Source: Ferrovum sp. JA12
GTDB taxonomy: Bacteria > Pseudomonadota > Gammaproteobacteria > Burkholderiales > Ferrovaceae
DNA length: 64,000 nt
Direction: 5' to 3'
Assembly (NCBI RefSeq): GCF_001431705.1
Contig: NZ_LJWX01000001.1
Span: 909,750-973,749 of the forward strand
In this document: one piece after another, positions 1 to 7,024 of the stretch
Layout: every line of letters starts with the position of its first letter
Numbering within the stretch: position 1 is the stretch's first letter
Notes under the pieces: generated by a model
Database searches by the model: none
Told to the model about the DNA's origin: nothing
The model's input: the letters and a program-made list of their open reading frames with translations, nothing else
Translations under genes and position numbers: made by a program

Positions 1-573
1 CTAGAGCAAATCAAGGCTCCTGCTATGTCGATGTTACTTCGTGAAGCAGTGGCTAAGCAACTTGGTGTGTCCATAGATTTAGTTAAAAGCGTGGTAGGTG
101 AAGTGAAAGCAGTGCCTACCGCTACCAGATCTCCTTTGGTGCAACGGCGCGATCAACCGATGAGTCTTGCTGCGCGAATGATGGTGGCACTGATCATTGA
201 TCCGAGCTTACTTGAGCGTTGCGGTTACCCAGGACATACCCTCAAAGGGCAGGATGAAGAGGCACTGATGACGGTGGTAAATTTATTACGTGAACAAAGT
301 GGCACCATTTCTCCTCAAGGGCTACTTGAATTATTGCGTGGCCATGACCAGTTTGTATTAGTAGAGAAAGCCATTAGACGCGAATGGATCGCCCTCGAGC
401 ATACGCCTCAAGAGGAACTAGATGGATTTTACCAAGATGGCTTATTACGTCTTGAGGATGCTTATGTTGCAACGAGGGTTCAAGAACTGATGAAATTTTC
501 ACGAGAGAGGTCCTTGAGTGAGTTGGAACTTGTTGAATTGCAAAGACTTTTATCGCTTAAAAAGAAAGGTTAG
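1..573 (+). CDS. dnaG: DNA primase, C-terminal part (gene starts before the window)
   Basis: The reading frame is open from base 1 and ends at 573, so only about the last 190 residues are present. They look like the helical C-terminal helicase-binding region of DnaG, which docks primase on DnaB at the fork. The catalytic TOPRIM and zinc domains lie outside the window. Identification rests on the position directly before rpoD (the conserved dnaG-rpoD order of the macromolecular synthesis operon) and on the general character of the tail; there is no catalytic motif here to confirm it. An apparent ATG at 25 is internal, not a start. Confidence 0.85.
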   Translation, partial: LEQIKAPAMSMLLREAVAKQLGVSIDLVKSVVGEVKAVPTATRSPLVQRRDQPMSLAARMMVALIIDPSLLERCGYPGHTLKGQDEEALMTVVNLLREQSGTISPQGLLELLRGHDQFVLVEKAIRREWIALEHTPQEELDGFYQDGLLRLEDAYVATRVQELMKFSRERSLSELELVELQRLLSLKKKG

Positions 574-586
574 TTACCCCTATGTG

Positions 587-595
587 TGGTATAAT
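587..595 (+). promoter_or_regulatory. extended -10 promoter for rpoD
   Basis: TGgTATAAT (TG at 587-588, TATAAT at 590-595) is a perfect extended -10 element lying 50 bases before the rpoD start, just after the dnaG stop. No good -35 box is visible 17 bases upstream, which is usual for extended -10 promoters. It would let rpoD be transcribed apart from dnaG. Confidence 0.6.
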
Positions 596-645
596 TTAAA
601 GCTTTCTTTATTTGATTTTAACTATAAAAAGGGGTGTCACTGATT

Positions 646-2529
646 ATGGCAAACGATAACTCTAAGTCCGAATCCCGCCAAACTGATCTGGAAGAACAAA
701 GGACACGCCTAAAAAATTTAGTGGTACTAGGTAAAGAGCGTGGATTTCTCACTTACGCAGAGATTAATGATCATTTACCTGATGACATGCTAGATGCTGA
801 ACAGATCGAGTCTGTTATCGGGATGATTAATGACATGGGTATTGCCGTCTATGACGAGGCCCCTGACAGTGAACAGCTATTGATGTCTGATGCTCCTCCA
901 GCGGTCGCTGATGAGGATATCGTGGAAGAGGCGGAAGCGGCTTTATCTTCCGTCGACTCTGAGTTTGGCAGAACCACTGACCCTGTGCGTATGTATATGC
1001 GTGAGATGGGTACTGTTGACCTTCTTACTCGAGAAGGTGAAATTGAAATTGCTAAACGTATTGAAGATGGCTTGAAGCACATGATTCAGGCCATTTCTTC
1101 TTGTCCCTCCACCATTGATCAGGTATTGGAACTCGCTGACAAAGTTGAGCGAGATGAACTAAGAGTTGATGAGGTTATAGATGGTCTAGTGGACCCCAAC
1201 GGCGAAGAGGAAGAACTTGAAGCGCAAATGATGTCTAGCGAAGAAGAGTTAGACATTGAAGAAGAAGGTGAGGATGGTGAAGGTGGTGCCATTAGTAACG
1301 CCAATCTCGAGCAACTTAAGGCTGATGCCTTAGCGCGTTTTGCCTCCATTCGTCGTCTTAGTAAGCGCATGAAAAAAGCCTTGGCTGAAAAAGGGACACG
1401 TAGTAGAGCCTATAAAGATTTGCAAGAAAGTATTTCGCAAGAGTTGATGGGTATTCGCTTTACAGCCAAACAAGTTGAAAGCCTTGCTAATGGATTGCGT
1501 CATTTGGTGGAACGCGTTCGTCAACACGAAAAAGAAATTATGAAGTTGTGTGTGGATATGTCTGGTATGCCCCGTAATCACTTCATCAAATCTTTCCCTG
1601 GTAATGAAATCAATACTAAGTGGATAACGGATGAGGCTTCAGGGCGTAAGGCTTATAGCACAGCATTAACTAGGTTGAAACATAATGTTGTTGAACAGCA
1701 AGAGAACTTATTAGCTATACAGAGAGATGTTGGTTTACCTATTAAGGATTTGAAAGAAATCGCTCGTCAAATGTCCACAGGTGAGGCACGTGCTCGTCGG
1801 GCTAAACGCGAAATGATTGAAGCTAACTTGCGTTTAGTGATTTCTATTGCAAAAAAATACACCAACCGCGGTTTACAGTTCTTGGATCTTATTCAAGAAG
1901 GAAACATTGGTTTAATGAAAGCAGTGGATAAGTTTGAATACCGACGAGGTTATAAATTCTCAACTTATGCCACTTGGTGGATTCGCCAGGCTATTACTCG
2001 ATCCATTGCGGATCAAGCTAGAACCATTCGTATTCCTGTGCATATGATTGAAACTATCAATAAGATGAATAGAATCTCTCGTCAAATTCTGCAGGAAACA
2101 GGTATTGAACCAGATCCAGCGGAGCTAGCGCAAAAAATGGAAATGCCTGAGGACAAAATCAGAAAAATCCTTAAGATTTCTAAAGAACCTATTTCGATGG
2201 AAACTCCTATTGGCGATGATGATGACTCCCATTTGGGTGATTTTATTGAGGATACAGCAACCTTAGCGCCTTCTGATTCAGCTCTTTATGCCAGTCTGAG
2301 AGAGGCCACTAAAGATGTTTTAGATTCATTAACGCAGCGTGAAGCTAAAGTGTTAAGAATGCGTTTTGGTATTGAGATGAATACAGATCATACCTTAGAG
2401 GAGGTGGGGAAACAGTTTGACGTCACCCGTGAGCGGATCCGTCAGATTGAAGCCAAAGCTCTGAGAAAACTGCGACATCCGTCACGCTCGGAAAGATTAA
2501 GAAGTTTCATCGATAATAATGAAAGTTAA
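646..2529 (+). CDS. rpoD: RNA polymerase primary sigma factor RpoD (sigma 70)
   Basis: This is the housekeeping sigma factor that directs RNA polymerase to -35/-10 promoters. Region 1.1 is at about residues 15-75, region 1.2 ([11 protein letters not shown]) starts near 112, and a long acidic non-conserved stretch follows. Region 2.4 ([10 protein letters not shown]) and the region 4.2 helix-turn-helix ([16 protein letters not shown]) are intact. At 627 residues it has the proteobacterial length. I chose ATG 646 (MANDNSKSE); a GTG at 634 is in frame but lies inside the AAAAAGGGG ribosome-binding site. It follows dnaG and has its own extended -10 promoter. Confidence 0.97.
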   Translation: MANDNSKSESRQTDLEEQRTRLKNLVVLGKERGFLTYAEINDHLPDDMLDAEQIESVIGMINDMGIAVYDEAPDSEQLLMSDAPPAVADEDIVEEAEAALSSVDSEFGRTTDPVRMYMREMGTVDLLTREGEIEIAKRIEDGLKHMIQAISSCPSTIDQVLELADKVERDELRVDEVIDGLVDPNGEEEELEAQMMSSEEELDIEEEGEDGEGGAISNANLEQLKADALARFASIRRLSKRMKKALAEKGTRSRAYKDLQESISQELMGIRFTAKQVESLANGLRHLVERVRQHEKEIMKLCVDMSGMPRNHFIKSFPGNEINTKWITDEASGRKAYSTALTRLKHNVVEQQENLLAIQRDVGLPIKDLKEIARQMSTGEARARRAKREMIEANLRLVISIAKKYTNRGLQFLDLIQEGNIGLMKAVDKFEYRRGYKFSTYATWWIRQAITRSIADQARTIRIPVHMIETINKMNRISRQILQETGIEPDPAELAQKMEMPEDKIRKILKISKEPISMETPIGDDDDSHLGDFIEDTATLAPSDSALYASLREATKDVLDSLTQREAKVLRMRFGIEMNTDHTLEEVGKQFDVTRERIRQIEAKALRKLRHPSRSERLRSFIDNNES

Positions 2530-2623
2530 TCGGGTAGCAAGATAAAAAACTGGTGAGAGGATCATAACAGTTAAAATTCCCGATCGTGATGAAGTCAAAA
2601 CTCATCAAATCAGCACTTTGTTT

Positions 2624-2651
2624 TTGATGATTGCTGGCAATGTTGTATAAT
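2624..2651 (+). promoter_or_regulatory. promoter of the split tRNA-Ile gene
   Basis: TTGATG (2624-2629), a 16-base spacer and TATAAT (2646-2651) sit 13 bases before the mature tRNA 5' end. The -10 box is perfect and the -35 matches 4 of 6. Confidence 0.55.
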
Positions 2652-2664
2652 AAACAAGTTATAT

Positions 2665-2986
2665 GGGCCGTTAGCTCAGTTGGTTAGAGCAGAGGACTTA
2701 AGTACGGTCGACCTAAAGCGCACGCTATGGTCGACAGTGAATGGGTTGCATGTGAGTAAGTTAGCTCTGCTGGCATGTAGAACTACTCAAATTCGGGGAA
2801 GCCTGTGCTGTAAAGCGTGGTAATCCCGAGCCAAGCCTCTTAGCATTAAGAGGAAGGTGTAGAGACTGTACGGGTAGGTCGTAAAGACAAGAGACAGTCC
2901 AGACTACAAACTGGAAACAGGCAGTGAAAGCTGTAGTAGTAAGCATAATCCTTTGGTCCGGGGTTCAAGTCCCTGACGGCCCACCA
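2665..2986 (+). tRNA. ileX-like: tRNA-Ile(CAU), interrupted by a group I intron
   Basis: Exon 1 is 2665-2698 and exon 2 is 2944-2986 including encoded CCA. Joined, they give a normal 77-nt tRNA: acceptor GGGCCGT/ACGGCCC, D arm, anticodon stem GAGGA/TCCTT with loop CTCATAA, and T arm with GTTCAAG. The anticodon is CAT. The body resembles the minor tRNA-Ile whose C34 is changed to lysidine by TilS so that it reads AUA, rather than elongator tRNA-Met; that choice is by overall similarity from memory. The break is between U33 and C34. Other joins give UAU or an 8-base loop and would leave the intron without a terminal G. Confidence 0.88.
2699..2943 (+). ncRNA. self-splicing group I intron (IC3-like) in the anticodon loop
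   Basis: The 245-nt insert has the group I core in order. P1 is exon GACU (2695-2698) with the internal guide GGUC (2706-2709), giving the conserved U-G at the 5' splice site. P2 is GACC 2710-2713 with GGTC 2729-2732. P4 is TCGGG 2793-2797 with CCCGA 2825-2829. A P6 hairpin is CCTCTT 2836-2841 with AAGAGG 2848-2853. P7 is GACTGT 2864-2869 with ACAGTC 2894-2899. The core phrases AATCCCGAGCCAAGCC and AGAGAC resemble cyanobacterial tRNA-Leu and Azoarcus tRNA-Ile introns. The exon ends in U and the intron in G. It encodes no homing endonuclease. Confidence 0.93.
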
Positions 2987-2991
2987 AAACT

Positions 2992-3026
2992 AAGGACTCA
3001 GACATTCTCTGAGTCCTTTTCTTTTT
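2992..3026 (+). terminator. intrinsic terminator after tRNA-Ile
   Basis: An 11-bp perfect stem (AAGGACTCAGA 2992-3002 with 3008-3018), a 5-base loop and a T-rich tail (TTCTTTTT) follow the tRNA by five bases. Confidence 0.85.
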
Positions 3027-3396
3027 CCACAAACCCCGCGCACTGTGGCTTAATTTCCAATAGGTTGCGGACTTCTCATCTCACCACTGCCCTCAATCTC
3101 TGCGGCTATTCTCTCTCCATGGAGGGATATTCTCCGGCGACTCTCTCAAGCCCTCCAAGTCGAAGTCCGCAAAGGTCAAAAATTACCTCCTTTATTTTCA
3201 GAGAATTACGCGCAGACTCGGATAATCGGTTTGAAGGGAAAATGGGTAAGCAATCTATTCATTTGCCATGCTGTGAGCCACCCATACCAACGGTGAATCA
3301 ACCGCCATATCGAATAGGATCGCATCGTCTGGCAGCGTATCATCCAAAATCGCCATAATTATCTACGGAGGTAGCAAGGTTAGGTTGATCATCTAG
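3027..3396. other. non-coding or decayed stretch at the left edge of the GC-rich island
   Basis: I see no intact gene. Base composition shifts to more GC than the flanks. Short protein-like runs occur in several frames, for example a minus-strand stretch of about 33 codons in 3257-3358 reading MAILDDTLPDDAILFD, but none has a clear start, length or family. It probably holds remains of the gene whose 3' part begins at 3397. Confidence 0.4.
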
Positions 3397-3765
3397 GGCA
3401 TTATAAAAGCTCTCAATGAGGCCAGCAACCGAGGTGTCAGCATCTCTATGCTCTTAGAGTCCTCAATGGGTCACGGCGGAAGCATCAACATCGACATAAT
3501 CGGAAAGATGAGAACATTGGTTCCACCAGCACAACTCTTTGCGTGGCAAGACAAGACCGAACTATTTATTGATGGTCGGATGTATGCAAAGGTTGCTATT
3601 GCAGATGGCGTAGTGTGTTTCATCACGGGCGCGAATCTGACGGGGCATGCAATGGAGAAAAATATGGAAGCTGGGGTGCTCCTCATCTCCGGAGGACGTA
3701 TCCCCCAATTACTCGACCAGCATCTGTGTTCCTTGATCGACACAAAAGTGATCTCGCCAGTCTGA
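3397..3765 (+). pseudogene. phospholipase D-family (DrmC-like) fragment
   Basis: The frame is open only from the codon after the stop at 3394-3396 to 3765. Its translation carries the C-terminal half of a PLD-family domain: a helix and strand ending in RGVSISMLLES, then a segment YAKVAIADGVVCFITGANLT, corresponding to the HxK...N/T catalytic turn. A tyrosine stands where the catalytic His is expected (YAKVA for HAKVA). The pattern resembles DrmC, the PLD protein associated with DISARM anti-phage loci, though other PLD nucleases look similar. The N-terminal half is missing or scrambled upstream, and no drmA or drmB lies nearby. I read it as a dead remnant of a defence gene. Confidence 0.6.
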
Positions 3766-3826
3766 GTTTTCCCTGATCCAATGAAGCATTTAGCCGCCAC
3801 TGAACATGCTCTGATCTTTTGGATGT

Positions 3827-3876
3827 AAATGGGTGTGTTTTTGGATAGCGCACTTGAAATGGGTGTAATTGGGTGT
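3827..3876 (+). promoter_or_regulatory. three phased direct repeats upstream of the Fic gene
   Basis: AAATGGGTGT occurs at 3827-3836 and 3857-3866, exactly 30 bases apart, and AATTGGGTGT at 3867-3876, 10 bases further. Spacing of three turns and one turn of DNA is what a site for a multimeric regulator would show. The Fic protein itself ends in a winged helix and could be the binder. The repeats also argue that translation starts at 3889 rather than 3829. Confidence 0.45.
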
Positions 3877-3888
3877 ATCATTGGTTCC

Positions 3889-4938
3889 ATGATTAAAACC
3901 GACACAATCCATATCACCCCGGACATTCTGTCACTGATCGCTAGAATTGATGAATTCAAGGGGGCTTGGCGTGCCTTGGGGACGCTCTCCCCCGACAGGC
4001 TGTCTGCCCTGCGCCGCGTTGCCACTATCGAAAGTATCGGCTCGTCAACCCGGATTGAGGGCAGTAAATTGTCCGACCGCGAGGTCGAGCGATTGCTGTC
4101 CAACCTGCAGATCAAAAACTTCACCAGTCGTGACGAACAAGAGGTGGCAGGCTACGCAGAGGTCATGGAGCTAGTTTTTTCGTCGTGGAAAGACATCACA
4201 TTCACCGAAAACTATATTAAGCAGTTGCACCAGAATCTTCTCGTTTACAGCGAGAAGGATGTATGGCATCGCGGCAACTACAAGACCACATCCAATAGCG
4301 TCGCCGCCTTTGATGAAAACGGCACACAGCTTGGGATCGTGTTTCAGACAGCTTCACCTTTTGACACGCCACGTTTGATGAACGAATTGGTGACATGGGT
4401 GCAGGAAGAACGCGATTCAAAATACCTGCATCCGTTACTCATCATTGCGGTGTGGGTCGTCGTATTTCTGGAAATTCACCCGTTTCAAGACGGCAACGGT
4501 CGCCTTTCGCGCGTGCTCACAACCCTGTTGCTATTGCAATCAGGCTATACCTACGCGCCCTATAGTTCACTGGAGAGCGTCATCGAGCAAAGCAAGGAAG
4601 CCTACTATCTGTCACTACGTCAAACCCAAGGGACGATTCGCAGCGATGCCCCGAACTGGCAACCATGGCTGGTGTTTTTCCTACGTTCGCTGACCGAGCA
4701 GGTCAAGCGACTGGAAAAGAAGGTGGAGCGCGAAAAACTGGTGCTGGCCACCTTGCCGGAACTTTCACTGCAAATCGTCGAGTTTGCCCGCGAGCATGGT
4801 CGCGTCACGATTGGCGAAGCAATTAAACTGACCGGTGCAAGCCGCAATACACTCAAGCAACATTTCCGCACGTTGATTGAACGCGGACACTTGAACCAGC
4901 ACGGTAGCGGACGGGGTGTCTGGTACGAGCTTCGCTGA
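3889..4938 (+). CDS. Fic-domain protein with N-terminal inhibitory motif and C-terminal winged helix
   Basis: Fic enzymes transfer AMP or another nucleotide group to a target protein hydroxyl. The full motif HPFQDGNGR is at residues 197-205, with catalytic H197. The self-inhibitory helix motif SxxxEG is at 53-58 (STRIEG), upstream of the Fic core, which makes this a class II (intramolecularly inhibited) enzyme. The last 70 residues resemble a winged helix (ITGEAIKLTGASRNT-like pattern), seen in Fic proteins that may control their own gene. ATG 3889 gives 349 residues; an in-frame ATG at 3829 would add 20 residues across the direct repeats and is less likely. Codon use is more GC-rich than the flanking genes, suggesting transfer. 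Confidence 0.85.
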   Translation: MIKTDTIHITPDILSLIARIDEFKGAWRALGTLSPDRLSALRRVATIESIGSSTRIEGSKLSDREVERLLSNLQIKNFTSRDEQEVAGYAEVMELVFSSWKDITFTENYIKQLHQNLLVYSEKDVWHRGNYKTTSNSVAAFDENGTQLGIVFQTASPFDTPRLMNELVTWVQEERDSKYLHPLLIIAVWVVVFLEIHPFQDGNGRLSRVLTTLLLLQSGYTYAPYSSLESVIEQSKEAYYLSLRQTQGTIRSDAPNWQPWLVFFLRSLTEQVKRLEKKVEREKLVLATLPELSLQIVEFAREHGRVTIGEAIKLTGASRNTLKQHFRTLIERGHLNQHGSGRGVWYELR

Positions 4939-4955
4939 AACACTCAGTCTAGGAG

Positions 4956-4990
4956 GCGGGTTCAATTCTGATCTCCGCAATTGAACCCGC
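4956..4990 (+). terminator. 12-bp inverted repeat after the Fic gene
   Basis: GCGGGTTCAATT (4956-4967) and AATTGAACCCGC (4979-4990) are perfect complements around an 11-base loop, 17 bases after the Fic stop. There is no T tract, so termination is only a possibility; it could also be an element end or a protein site. Confidence 0.45.
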
Positions 4991-5434
4991 GTCCGCATCC
5001 ACTCTACCGGCAACGAAACAACCGGCGATTTTCTTGTTAAGATGCTTGCCGAATAAGGGGTTAAGGGGTTTTGGTAGGTTTTCGCAGCGGCCCGCAATAG
5101 CTCGCAGGCGTTGGGACAACTTAAATTGACACGGGGTTGCGTCCCACCACCAATATAATAAGCCAGCCTAGTGCTTTTATTTTTTGTATCCCCTGAAGCC
5201 CCAGTAACGGCGGTGACGTATCAAGGTGGTATTTTACCTTGGCAACTGCTGGTGAATTCCGCCTGCGCCTGTCGCATTCCTCTCTTTTCTACCTTTGACC
5301 TTTGGTTAAACTAAGGTTGCACCATCGCGTTTATGGGGGTTGTAGGGCTGTGGTTGTGAGTTAAGCTTGCACACCAGTACCCGTTAAAACAGCAACTACA
5401 TATTGAAATTGCCAAACACCTTTCGTTGTTCCGC
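4991..5434. other. island interior without a recognisable gene
   Basis: No frame gives a supportable protein. A 6-bp hairpin (CAAGGT 5221-5226 with ACCTTG 5235-5240) and a TTGACA (5126-5131) that is too far from a TATAAT (5154-5159, 22-base spacer) are the only notable signals. Composition is GC-richer than the chromosome on either side. I found no insertion-sequence ends, integrase or target duplication. Confidence 0.4.
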
Positions 5435-5683
5435 TCAGTTTCGCGACAATTCATGATTCTTCAGCCAATTGATGTTCAGCATTTTTGGTTGCTTGCCCAC
5501 GAGGATGTCGCGCACCAGACGCGCGCGCTCGGTTTGATGAGTCGTTGGGCCGCCTGCCCCGAGGGGCTTTGCCGGCTTCATCGCGGGACCAAGCTTGTAG
5601 ACGAAGTGGTCCACATCTGTTGCGGTTAGTTCTAAGGCTGGACGGTCCAGTCTTTGGCAGGAAAGGAGGTCAACATCTTGAAT
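5435..5683 (-). pseudogene. unrecognised 82-codon protein remnant at the right edge of the island
   Basis: On the minus strand the frame is open from 5683 down to a stop at 5435-5437 and reads like a genuine protein tail (ELTATDVDHFVYKLGPAM..., ending LKNHELSRN). It has no start codon with a ribosome site, and its beginning overlaps the end of the metallo-beta-lactamase-fold gene in another frame. I do not recognise a family. It is best read as the C-terminal end of a gene broken at the junction between island and chromosome. Confidence 0.3.
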
Positions 5684-6542
5684 TCATTAAGGGGATTTTA
5701 AGATAACTTACTCCGTTACTCTCTGGGGTAGGTATTTTACCCGCACGAATATTCAATTGAATGGCAGGGAAGATGAGTTTGGGTAAGGTTAGAGTTTTGT
5801 CACGATTATTTCGAATAGTCACAAACTCTGTTTCGCTGACGCCACTGTGAAGGTGGATATTTTTTTCTTTTTGTTCTTTAACTGTAGATTTGTGTTGAAG
5901 GGTCTGTCTGTTTGGTGGAGGATAATCATGGCACAAATATAATAAAGTGTCATCGGGATATGACAGTATTTTTTGTACTGAATGATATAATTGTTTTGCA
6001 TCACCACCCGGAAAATCACAGCGGGCGGTGCCCACGTCTGGCATAAATAAAGTATCCCCTACAAAAATAGTGTCGCCGATTTTATAAGCCATACAAGCTG
6101 GAGTATGACCCGGAACAGACAAAACTTCTAAGGACAATTCACCAAAATTGAGAACATCTTTATCTTTCAATAGATAGTTAAAGTCTGACCCATCAGTTGG
6201 AAAATCATGACTAAAATTAAAAATAGATTTAAATACTTTTTGAACTTCAGTGATTTTTTCGCCAATAGCGATGGGAGCAGTTGTTTCTTCTTGGATGTAA
6301 TGACCTGCACTAAGGTGATCTGCATGAGCATGGGTTTCAAGAATATAGTCTACAACCAGCCTCTCAGAACGAATAAAGTTTAATAATTCATCCGCAGACT
6401 CGTAAGTAATATGCCCTGACTCTTGTTGAAAGTTAAGCACCGGATCAATGATGACACAATGCAGATCACGTGAGGAATATACCACGTAAGAATAAGTCCA
6501 CGTCCCTGGATCAAAAAATGATTTAACGACGTGGTTATCCAT
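5670..6542 (-). CDS. MBL-fold hydrolase, persulfide dioxygenase (ETHE1/Blh)-like
   Basis: The protein has the metallo-beta-lactamase metal motif HAHADH near residue 91-96, a later conserved SVPGHTP His and GDTLF Asp, and the ending typical of the persulfide-dioxygenase-like branch (NIRAGKIPTPESNGVSYLKIPL). Enzymes of this branch use one iron to oxidise glutathione persulfide to sulfite and glutathione. Glyoxalase II is an alternative but is less likely from the C-terminus. The last residues (MNSRC) and the stop lie at the island junction, so the native end may have been slightly altered. It starts seven bases after the FKBP stop and is probably co-transcribed with it. It fits the sulfide genes at 40870-53324. 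Confidence 0.75.
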   Translation of the reverse strand: MDNHVVKSFFDPGTWTYSYVVYSSRDLHCVIIDPVLNFQQESGHITYESADELLNFIRSERLVVDYILETHAHADHLSAGHYIQEETTAPIAIGEKITEVQKVFKSIFNFSHDFPTDGSDFNYLLKDKDVLNFGELSLEVLSVPGHTPACMAYKIGDTIFVGDTLFMPDVGTARCDFPGGDAKQLYHSVQKILSYPDDTLLYLCHDYPPPNRQTLQHKSTVKEQKEKNIHLHSGVSETEFVTIRNNRDKTLTLPKLIFPAIQLNIRAGKIPTPESNGVSYLKIPLMNSRC

Positions 6543-6549
6543 TGGCTAC

Positions 6550-6993
6550 TCAGTTGACTTCTAACAGTTCTACATCAAACATAAGCTTAGCGTTAGGAGG
6601 GATCACGCCCCCTGCACCGCGACTGCCATAACCTAAGTGTGAGGGAATAATAAGAGTTCGTTTGCCACCCACTTTCATGCCCGCAACGCCCTCATCCCAG
6701 CCCTTGATGACCTGACCCGCACCTAATATAAATTGGAAAGGTTGATTACGGTCCACGGAACTATCAAATTTCTGTCCCTTATGGTCCTTTGCGTTGGCAT
6801 CGTATAACCAGCCTGTATAGTGCACTGATACTTGTTGTCCTGATTTAGCTGTGGCGCCTGTACCGATTAAATGGTCAATGATGGTTAATCCATCTAGTGT
6901 CATGGTGGTTTTCTCCGTAGATGCTGAAAAACTGTTATTTGCGATAAAAAAAGAAGACAGTGATACCAATAAAAAATACATGAGTTGTTTCAT
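6550..6993 (-). CDS. exported FKBP-type peptidyl-prolyl cis-trans isomerase
   Basis: A 147-residue protein with an N-terminal signal peptide (hydrophobic core at residues 4-18, likely cut after FSA) followed by a single FKBP domain: VSVHYTGWLYD, FDSSVDRNQPFQF, LGAGQVIKGWDEGVAGMKVGGKR and IPPNAKLMFDVELLEV are all present. It catalyses proline isomerisation during folding, most likely in the periplasm. It is the first gene of a two-gene unit with the MBL-fold enzyme and is downstream of hrpA on the same strand. Confidence 0.9.
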   Translation of the reverse strand: MKQLMYFLLVSLSSFFIANNSFSASTEKTTMTLDGLTIIDHLIGTGATAKSGQQVSVHYTGWLYDANAKDHKGQKFDSSVDRNQPFQFILGAGQVIKGWDEGVAGMKVGGKRTLIIPSHLGYGSRGAGGVIPPNAKLMFDVELLEVN

Positions 6994-7024
6994 AACTTCT
7001 CCTGAACAATGAATATTACCATGG

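Noticed and set aside
2699..2943. Reading the split tRNA as tRNA-Leu(UAA) or tRNA-Ile(UAU)
   Set aside because: The exons have no long variable arm for leucine, and the UAU join leaves the intron ending in C instead of the conserved G. The CAU join gives a 7-base loop and a U-G splice pair.
2924..3358. A plus-strand open frame of 144 codons across the end of the tRNA
   Set aside because: It runs through the tRNA 3' exon and the terminator hairpin and has no protein-like features.
4765..5097. A minus-strand frame of 110 codons opposite the end of the Fic gene
   Set aside because: It lies mostly against the conserved coding strand of the Fic gene and has no ribosome site.
5126..5159. TTGACA and TATAAT as a promoter in the island
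   Set aside because: The spacer is 22 bases, too long for a sigma-70 promoter, and no gene follows.
5426..5706. Short plus-strand frames at the right edge of the island
   Set aside because: They overlap each other in different frames and lie opposite a more protein-like minus-strand remnant.
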